A stretch of 64,000 bases of DNA, taken from contig CM065325.1 in the NCBI GenBank assembly GCA_033032175.1, positions 11,622,930 to 11,686,929 on the forward strand. Reading direction: 5' to 3'. The notes under the pieces were generated by a model. That model made no database searches, was not told where the DNA came from, and worked only from the letters and a program-made list of their open reading frames with translations. How positions within the stretch are numbered: the first letter of the stretch is position 1; the number at the start of each line of letters is the position of its first letter. This stretch comes from Saturnia japonica. Taxonomy: Eukaryota; Arthropoda; Insecta; Lepidoptera; Saturniidae. Positions 57,097 to 64,000 of the stretch are shown piece after piece. The translations under genes were made by a program, and so were the position numbers.

Positions 57097-57935
57097 ATAC
57101 ATTTAACCCAATGCTGAAATAATTGTGGGAGTGAGAATCAATATAATCTTTGAAGGCGGTTTGGACATCCTCATCGGATTTGATTTTTTTTTCCTTGCAA
57201 GAAATTGTCCAAATTTCGAAAAAGCAGTAATATGTTGGAGTAAGGTTCAGAAAGTATGGTGGGTGTCTGAGTGTCTTTTAATTTAGCGACCATCTGTCGT
57301 GAAGTATGGGGTCTAACGTTGTCCTGAAGCAGTAGTGGGCTAGAGAGATTGACCAGTATCAGTTGTTTAACGGCTAGCTTTTCCACCATGGTATGGAGTT
57401 GTTGACAATACAGATCTGCCGTTATCGTCTGGCTAGATCTTAGGAAGCTGTAGTCTATAACATCAGCACTAGTCCACCAAACACTAACCAGTATTTTTTT
57501 CTGAGTCAACTTTCGCATGGGAGAGGATTTGGCGGGTTTTCCTGGGCACAACCACTGTGATGAGCATTTCCGATTGTCGTACAGGTTCCATTTTGTCACA
57601 AGTAAGAATACGATTCAAAATTCCCTCGTTATTGTGGCGGTTGAGTCATGTAAAGCAGTATTCAATGCGTGTTTGTTGGTGTACTTCAGTCAATTTATGC
57701 AGTATCAATTTCTGGAGCATTTCACTTTACTAATTTTTTTCAAGTGAATTAAAATTGTTTTATCACTCAAACCGGAGCCTATCCCTAACTCTGACGTGAT
57801 TTTTGGATTGATCTGCTTCCACAATCACCTTTAAATCTTCAATATCAATTAGGGTCTCTGGCCGTCCACGGGGTTTGTTTCGTTAAGTCAAAATTTCCAG
57901 AACGAAAACATTGGAACCGAATACGTGTTTTTAAG
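57097..57935 (-). pseudogene. Mariner transposase relic
   Basis: Minus strand, in several frames. N-terminal HTH region: RFQCFRSGNFDLT, RGRPETLIDIEDLKVIVEA, TSELGIGSGLSDKTILIHLK. Middle: LTEVHQQTRIEYC, NRILTCD. Catalytic part in one frame of 142 codons (57599-57171): KWNLYDNRK, KILVSVWW, LLLQDNVRPHTSRQM, FRNLDNFLQGK, then after a frameshift KSDEDVQTAFKDYIDS. The family uses a D,D34D triad: the first Asp codon is present but a 2-base loss after it shifts the frame, the second Asp (LQDN) is present, and the segment that should hold the third Asp (between PYS and FFRNLDNF) is deleted. It is inactive. I could not find terminal inverted repeats. Confidence 0.9.
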
Positions 57936-58661
57936 TAATCATATCATGTATACAATTATTTTTATTAGTTTTAATACTATTTGACATACATGCTGTGTAT
58001 TAAATATTACTGATTAACCGAGAAGTTGTAGGGTCAATTACCGCACAAGACTTACTACTGTGCGATGACCAAAACGTGCTAGTATTTATTAGCTTTATCA
58101 TAATTTCGATAATATTTTACAGTCGACAATTTCTTCTTAACATGAGATTTGGTATAGGTTATATATGAATATAGTCTGTAAAATTGAACGTAGAGTCTTC
58201 TAGACAACGAGTACATTTGCAGTGTCGTTGGTAGATTAGATTATCTATCTATCTGTCTAAATTTCTAAAACTGAATGAACATTATTTAGCTTTGATTTAA
58301 AGTATAATTATTAACAGGTATTTAAGCGGCTAATTCGATACAATTTGTACTAGCTTACTTGACATGGGAATGGAGAATAGTAGCCCCCTACTTCTTTATA
58401 TCAAAGATAAATAACCGTCCTCACTGACCAACTCTTTGACAATGATAGAATCATAAACGTCAACCATCGTTATGATGGTAGAAAACTAATCTAACGAGAT
58501 AATTTCTAATATATACCCGAATATGCCAAGTTTAGTTGTTTCTCTGTAGATTTTTGTCGATGTGAGATTATTTAAGTAAAACTTTTTTATGCACGACTTA
58601 AGAGAAACTCATATTTTCCGAATGGAAATAATGTTCAGTAAAATCTATACACAAATTTGTG
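57936..58661. other. Unassigned AT-rich stretch
   Basis: Nothing supported; no clear mariner inverted repeat. Confidence 0.4.
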
Positions 58662-58900
58662 ATTTTTCAACCGATTCCATAAAAGGCGAAGGTTCTCAAT
58701 TTGAGTGTATATTTATTTTATTGATATTCAGCCATAACTTCTTTATTTATAAATCGATTTAGATTATTATTCTTTTATTGAAACGGGGCTATCTTAAGGG
58801 TGGTTCCATTTTAATATCATTGACAGTGAATCTTCAACTTCGAAAGGCACTCTGCAAAATAATTGAAGTTGTTTTTCCTTTTTGTTTAAAACTGTCTTGT
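58662..58900 (+). repeat. Dispersed repeat R3, copy 5
   Basis: TTTTTCAACCGATTCCATAA, GAAGGTTCTCAATTTGAGTG, GGGCTATCTTAAGGGTGGTT, CCATTTTAATATCATTGAC, ATCTTCAACTTCGAAAGGCA, T-rich end. Confidence 0.75.
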
Positions 58901-59949
58901 TTATTTTATAATTCAATACCAATAATAATTTAATTAATCATGATTTTGAACATTTATCCGCGTTTGAAGTAAAACTTCTTTTACTTAATTAATAGCAGAA
59001 ATTATTATTATTATACTAAATTAGTAATTTTAGAACTTAAATGTTATTTATATGTATAAATAAAAATTAAATGCTGTTCGTTGGTAAGCGCATCACTTAA
59101 CAACTGACCTGCTGGCTGGCTGGCTAAACCGATTTGACTAATAATTTTTGAAAAGTTAGTAATATTCCGAATAAGGTTTATGGAAAAAATATTGAAAATT
59201 TTACTGGTGCCCAAAGGCAGTATTGTCGAATTACAATGAAAAATAAAGAACGCCTAGAAACGATTAAACCATGTTAGTCGCAGTATAAGAAACAAGGGGA
59301 CTGAAGAAAGCATCTCTTAGCCTTCACCCTCCTTGCACGCACACAAGCTAAACCCATCGTTTGCGTATTTAAAAAAATACTCGAAACCTACACACATAAG
59401 CTGAGCTATCAATAGATTCATTAGACGCATTTCTTTGATACGGCCGAGCTTTTAGCGGGTTTAAATACCAAGTTACGTTTACAGTTAAAAAAAAAAATTC
59501 TTCTATAAGTTGGTCTGCAAATGAATTTTTTGAATGATACAGTTATGTTTGCGTAGAAGTAATTGCGTCTTTGCTTGATTTTTTTTCTGCTTTCTGCAAG
59601 GGGTGTAGCTGGTAGTACCCTACGATGATTTTGTTTGATGTCGGGGACGTCTTGCAAGATGAATGAAGGGGTGAATTTAATATTTCGTGGCCGAGTACCC
59701 ACTTTGGGGAATATGATACTTGAGAATGTCGTGAATACGAAACGAATCGAAATATTTCATTGAAATTCAGAGATCTCTTCGACAAAATATAGAAATGATT
59801 TGTCCCTGAAAATTAACAACAAAAACATTGTCAGAACATTTCTTTTTTTTAACTAATGATAAGTAAATAAAAACAGGTTTCGTTAATACTTAAAGTTTGC
59901 CACTTAATAATGACACCTTAGATAATATTTTACATACATACTTACTAAA
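58901..59949. other. Unassigned stretch
   Basis: Two overlapping minus-strand frames (93 and 80 codons, 59421-59785) show no domain. (CTGG)n-like GACCTGCTGGCTGGCTGGCT at 59108 is a short simple repeat. Confidence 0.4.
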
Positions 59950-60560
59950 ATCTTCCTTTATGTGAATATCGACACCCAATAAGAATAACATCGTAACTTC
60001 AATTTTAATGCTAATCAGACACAGAAAAAAAAAACATTCTATATTTGTTTTATATAGTCTTACCTCTACGACTAATATATTAAATTTACTTATCTAAAAA
60101 TGTCACTTTAAATAAATAAACAGGTTATCTACAGTTTTAAATATCATTATTACTTTAAAAAATAATTATCATAGCAAGGCAAAGTAACAGCATCGGTGAC
60201 GGCCGTGAGATCTAAAATCCATCGTCAGTCGGTACTGTCATTCCGGCTTGATCAAATGTTTCTTTCAATTATGTTTGAAGGACTCCATGTTGTAGGAAGG
60301 AGAGAACATATTGTAAGGTGACAGGTCCACAGCTTCATAGTACAGTAATAATACGACGAAGATAATTTTTTTGGTCGTGCCGATATGAAGCTCCTCACTT
60401 GCGGTTCTAATAAGTTATAATTAATTACAAATCACAGATATTGAGTTGAAAGAGCTTTAAAAAATAGGTATCATCCAATTTAGGTATATTTAAACCATGG
60501 TGCCAATAAAACAAATCATGAAGATGATAATTTTTTAAACGGCTTTTTTGAGAACCATGG
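59950..60560 (+). repeat. Dispersed repeat R8, copy 2
   Basis: GTGAATATCGACACCCAATA AGAATAACATCGTAACTTC and, 480 bases on, AAAAAATAGGTATCATCCAA TTTAGG match 14350-14640. The copy is longer here because about 240 bases (60180-60430, GTGACGGCCGTGAGATC..) are inserted relative to copy 1. Confidence 0.6.
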
Positions 60561-61067
60561 ATGGTTAAATGAATTACGCTGTTATTGATATTGAACATCG
60601 ATATATCACCACAGTAAAAGAGTCATAAAAATAGATGGTGTCTAAGAAAACCGCACATATACAAACATACAAGGGGAAAATATAATACAACTAAATGTAA
60701 TCAAGTTTGTATAATTTTTCCCTGGCATAATAAAAATTTATTCATGTAGTACTTAGATAAACATCCATTAATATTTGCATTCACATTTCTTATGAAAGCA
60801 CTTTAAATCAATATAATAGTTTCTGGTCCATACAAACGAGACATTTTCCCCTCAGAGGTATATGTTATAATGAAACGATGCGTGTAATGAATCTATCTAG
60901 TGCAGGTCGGTATTGAAGGCGCCCTACGACCTGCTGAGACGAGCTACTTCGGCGCCGGCCTGTAAACGCTGGCATATATCAGAAGCGATATCGTTAATAA
61001 CACATATCTTGATCTCATATTCTTTCCCCAGTTGCTATACTTGAAGTGGTAGGATTTGTATCATTTT
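60561..61067. other. Unassigned stretch
   Basis: AT-rich except 60900-60980 (ACGACCTGCTGAGACGAGCT; CGGCGCCGGCCTG). No frame of note. Confidence 0.4.
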
Positions 61068-61315
61068 TTACCCGACTGCGAAAAAGGAGGGTTATGGTTT
61101 TTGAGCGTATGTATGTATATTTATTTGGCACGCTCTGTAGACTAAACGGCATGATGGATTTTAACATACGAGGTGTCGTTAGAGTCGTCTTAATTGTGTG
61201 AGTGACATGGTCTATATAATATTTTAGTATGATGTCTGGGAATCAAATAAAAAGCAAAAATACAAAAAGGTACGTGTTTTTATTGCAGTCGGGCTTTGTG
61301 TTTCCATTTTAATCA
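61068..61315 (+). repeat. Dispersed repeat R7, copy 2
   Basis: ACCCGACTGCGAAAAAGGAG GGTTATGG, TTTGGCACGCTCTGTAGACT, ACATACGAGGTGTCGTTAG, TTTTATTGCAGTCGGGC; same order as 449-690. Confidence 0.8.
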
Positions 61316-62094
61316 CTTAACTTGAAATATTGAATACATTGTTACATATAACAAGAACACCAACATTCCTTTTTGCATCGCAATACAGCAGTGCGTGCTC
61401 TGATACACAAACGTTTTGCAGTGCGCACATTTTTGAATAAAACTGTTTTGTCAAGTTAGCGTACGCGCAGCTTCGTACATTTATATAGGATCGGACAAGG
61501 GTCACGAAACAATCACGGTGATAATCCGTGTGCGCTAGCCCTTGGTCTACATAAGTGAAAAACTGTCAATAAAAGACCTTAAGTAGATCTGTAATTATGT
61601 TGAGTTTGATGATTACATCGGCTACATGAGTGGCCGTCGTTAAATTCTTCAAGAAGAAAGTGCATGGTTAAGAATTTCGTGAGGCAGGAGTTAGCCTGAG
61701 TTTACTCAATTACAAAAATATAAGTACAAAGTTTTTAAAACACATGTTCGCTTTTAATTTGGACCACGGCAACGTTTATATATAGCAGACCTACTTGGAA
61801 ACTGATGAGTGGATTGCGGACCGCGTGGGCTGCGGTAACGTGGCACAAACACGTTTCCTATATTTACTGGACCATTGTCATTGTAAAGAAAATATGTTGA
61901 ATATTTAATTAAGTATTATTATTTATAGATTATATCTTAGTTAGCGACTTTGAGTCTTATATAAAAAACTCAAGGCCACTCAAAGAGAAATAGAAAGGGA
62001 GTTTCTTTGCGTAATCAAATCAGAAACTAGGAGATCCGCATAAGAATCAAATTTATCGACATAGCCGTATGAATTGCTAGGTTAGTAAAGTTTT
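61316..62094. other. Unassigned stretch
   Basis: A 62-codon minus-strand frame at 61317-61505 has no domain. No repeat match. Confidence 0.4.
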
Positions 62095-62335
62095 ACGGTA
62101 CCCTCCATCTCGGAAAGAACTAAAAAGTTCTCTATGTCTGATCTTTGCCGCATCGTGTAACTGTGGAACCATCTCCCGGCAAATGTCTACACTCCTTTAT
62201 ACGATATAGGGTCCTTCAAGCGTAACGTGAAGAGATATTTGTGCAAACTGGCATGACAGTGGCGACCGCCGAAAAATTCCCGATTTCTTGGTGGTCGCTA
62301 GTGTATTTAATTGTACAGTGACGTCAATTTGCCAG
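62095..62335 (+). pseudogene. LINE reverse transcriptase C-terminus and 3' tail, copy 1
   Basis: Frame from 62116: RTKKFSMSDLCRIV, stop (TAA 62158-62160), LWNHLPANVYTPLYDIGSFK, RNVKRYL, stop at 62254. LWNxLPANV..SFKRNVxRYL is the C-terminal signature of CR1/jockey-like ORF2. The tail to 62335 (ACAGTGGCGACCGCC, TTGGTGGTCGC, GACGTCAATTTG) is shared, inverted, with R6 at 16745 and 32495. Confidence 0.75.
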
Positions 62336-62504
62336 GCTACTATTAAAAAAGACTGTGACAGTAGACGGGTACGAACCTTTATAAATTGTATTTTTAAATA
62401 TATCGGGAATGTTTGGAGAAGATTCTAAAATAACCGATGACGTAAATGGAAGAATGTTTATGTGGTAGTATAAAATGATATGATAGAATTTAAACAAACG
62501 AATT
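62336..62504. other. Short unassigned stretch
   Basis: AT-rich; nothing supported. Confidence 0.4.
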
Positions 62505-62685
62505 AAATAAGTTATACAGACTGATAATAGATGGCGCCTTGGATATATTAACATTAGCAACAACTGATGGCATTAAGAATGAAAAAGTTTTATTCATTTT
62601 AATAATCAAAATGGTGTTTGAATAATTAATTTTGATAAATAGTTAACGGAGAAATATAATCAAATTCGGCATATAATAACAGCCA
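62505..62685 (+). repeat. Dispersed repeat R13, copy 2
   Basis: AATAGATGGCGCCTTGGATA and TAATTAATTTTGATAAATAG TTAACGGAGAAATA correspond to 43610 and 43830. Confidence 0.55.
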
Positions 62686-63129
62686 CGCGAGCAAGACGTT
62701 TAACTCGTTCAATTGTACAAAACTATTTTGTTAATTTAATTCAGATTTAGATACGATTATATTCGTATAATAGCAGATTCTCCCCCAAATACTGCGATGT
62801 TGCGGTCGCATAACAAATTCAAATATTGAAATCGATCAGTTATAGTGAAACCCTTTGTTGTGTTTACTGATATTAATTTATTGAAGACTATCTGTACCCG
62901 CGGCTTCGCTCACGTGTACAAGGGCCAAGTATCTAAGAGTAAATGTGTGATATGTACACAACGGCAAATATATTAATATAAAATATTTTATATATAGATA
63001 GATATATGTACTGATAATCAATTGTATAATCAATATGAAAGGAAAAAGGATTCCAATGAAATAAACAAGTAATACTCTTACCATAATCACGTCGAGGTCA
63101 ATAGCACGGAACCTAGATAAAAGAAGAAT
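62686..63129. other. Unassigned stretch with an R1 head fragment
   Basis: 62885-62925 (CTATCTGTACCCGCGGCTTC GCTCACGTG) is the head of R1 without its body. The rest is AT-rich, and a 70-codon minus-strand frame is incidental. Confidence 0.45.
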
Positions 63130-63310
63130 TATGGAGAACCCTCCATCTCGACACGAACTAAAAAGTTCTCTATGAGTTATCTTTGTCGTACTGTAAAGCT
63201 GTTGAACATTCTCCCGGCCAGCGTGTTCCCTCCTTCTTGCAGCATCGAGTCCTTTAAGCGTAACGTGAAGAGATATACATGCAGGCCAGCATATTAGTTT
63301 TTATAAAGCT
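63130..63310 (+). pseudogene. LINE reverse transcriptase C-terminus, copy 2
   Basis: Frame 63130-63297 is open: SISTRTKKFSMSYLCRTVKL, LNILPASVFPPSCSIESFKR, NVKRYTCRPAY, then TAG. It is clearly the same family as 62095-62335, about 1 kb away, but without the internal stop and with a different tail. It has no catalytic motifs. Confidence 0.75.
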
Positions 63311-63640
63311 GAGCTAATATAAAAAAGAACGATCTTCAGAAAACTAATATCTAAAAATTAGAGAACAGATTTTTATTAGGTATATATAAGCCTGTCATTG
63401 CTTATAGCATTTTAACATCAATATTAAACTTATATTATCTTATGAACAAATGCATTAAGGCAAAAAATACTGACCTAAAGACTGCGATGCTTTTGAGGTT
63501 AGTTATAAATACAGATTACATTGGAAATTAGATGAATTGCATGAATTTAAATACATCATACCATTAAAAAAAACATACTAGTAAATATGGCTAGCCAAAT
63601 CTCTATCACGAAATCGTTAAAATCTAATTCCGCTGACTGG
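63311..63640. other. Unassigned AT-rich stretch
   Basis: Nothing supported. Confidence 0.4.
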
Positions 63641-63840
63641 ATTTGAAATTACACTTGACGAGAAGGTGAAGTGAGCATTTCCGGCGGAAGTGCCGCCCGC
63701 CCTTCGGTCGCAGGGCGGCCCGCCTGCTAAGACGCACCCGCCCTCGCTTTGCTGTACCGAAACTGCACAACTTTTATCCGAAACTACTACTAAAATCATA
63801 GCAGTTGCGAGTTCGATTCCCCTGAAAGCCTTTCAAAAAC
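63641..63840. repeat. GC-rich, SINE-like segment
   Basis: GCCGCCCGCCCTTCGGTCGC AGGGCGGC (63692-63719) is a strong stem-loop. CAGTTGCGAGTTCGATTCCC (63802-63821) is a good B-box, but I see no A-box at the right distance. It is perhaps a SINE fragment. A 60-codon minus-strand frame is a composition effect. Confidence 0.4.
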
Positions 63841-64000
63841 CTTAAGTTAAAAAAATGTCATTTACAATCCATGTCTAATATAAGACAGCTAACATTTTAA
63901 GTTTTTAAAGAAAAATATTTTTCGGTAATAATTTTGTTTAGGAATGTACTTTGTTCTAATAAATCCTTCATTAAGAAAATACCCTTCGACCACCATCTTA
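63841..64000. other. Unassigned end of window
   Basis: AT-rich; no feature. Confidence 0.4.

Noticed and set aside
57171..57599. Functional mariner or a domesticated transposase gene
   Set aside because: The catalytic third Asp region is deleted and frameshifts separate the N-terminal, catalytic and C-terminal parts.

Overview
The window looks like intergenic or intronic DNA from an insect, most probably a moth or butterfly (Lepidoptera). The base composition is strongly AT-rich, there are no operons or long open frames, and introns are bounded by GT..AG. Several short interspersed sequences have a wording I know from lepidopteran genomes, such as the ending CTCGCACTTGGCCGGTTTTTT at 35.2 kb and the tRNA-like SINE heads with GCCTAGTGGTC. 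This assignment rests on recognition, not on a database search.

No complete host gene is visible. The best gene-like object is on the minus strand at 8.1-9.26 kb: three exons with clean splice sites encode a complete THAP zinc finger (C-x4-C-x46-C-x2-H), followed by a coiled coil broken by frameshifts. The architecture matches P-element/THAP9-type transposases. It can still encode a THAP-only protein of about 150 residues. Sixteen bases upstream of its start codon begins a direct tandem duplication of about 2.55 kb (9272-11818 and 11819-14367), whose right-hand 1.1 kb is identical by eye while the left part differs at about two dozen places. A second gene-like signal is a possible first coding exon at 55438-55460 (+), with a start codon, an initiator-like site upstream and a good splice donor.

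Most of what can be identified is transposon debris. There are non-LTR retrotransposon reverse-transcriptase fragments at 9.55 and 12.09 kb (inside the duplication), 17.82-18.2 kb (-), 26.4 kb (+), 30.1-31.1 kb (+), 36.5 kb (-), 50.65-51.28 kb (-), 62.1 kb (+) and 63.1 kb (+). There is a decayed mariner transposase at 57.1-57.9 kb (-), a hAT-like MITE with an 8-bp target duplication at 18.2-18.8 kb, and a PIF/Harbinger-like MITE (TTA target duplication) inserted in the catalytic motif A of the 50.65 kb reverse transcriptase. At least fifteen short dispersed families (labelled R1 to R16 here) recur within the window.

The other clear structures are a 37-bp minisatellite of about 22.7 copies (38347-39187), two older local tandem duplications (21.1 and 22.4 kb), a 75-bp near-perfect palindrome (16203-16277), an inverted repeat around 6.15-6.43 kb and a hairpin at 7.63-7.71 kb. 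The remaining stretches are AT-rich and hold nothing I can support; they are listed so that the reader knows they were read.
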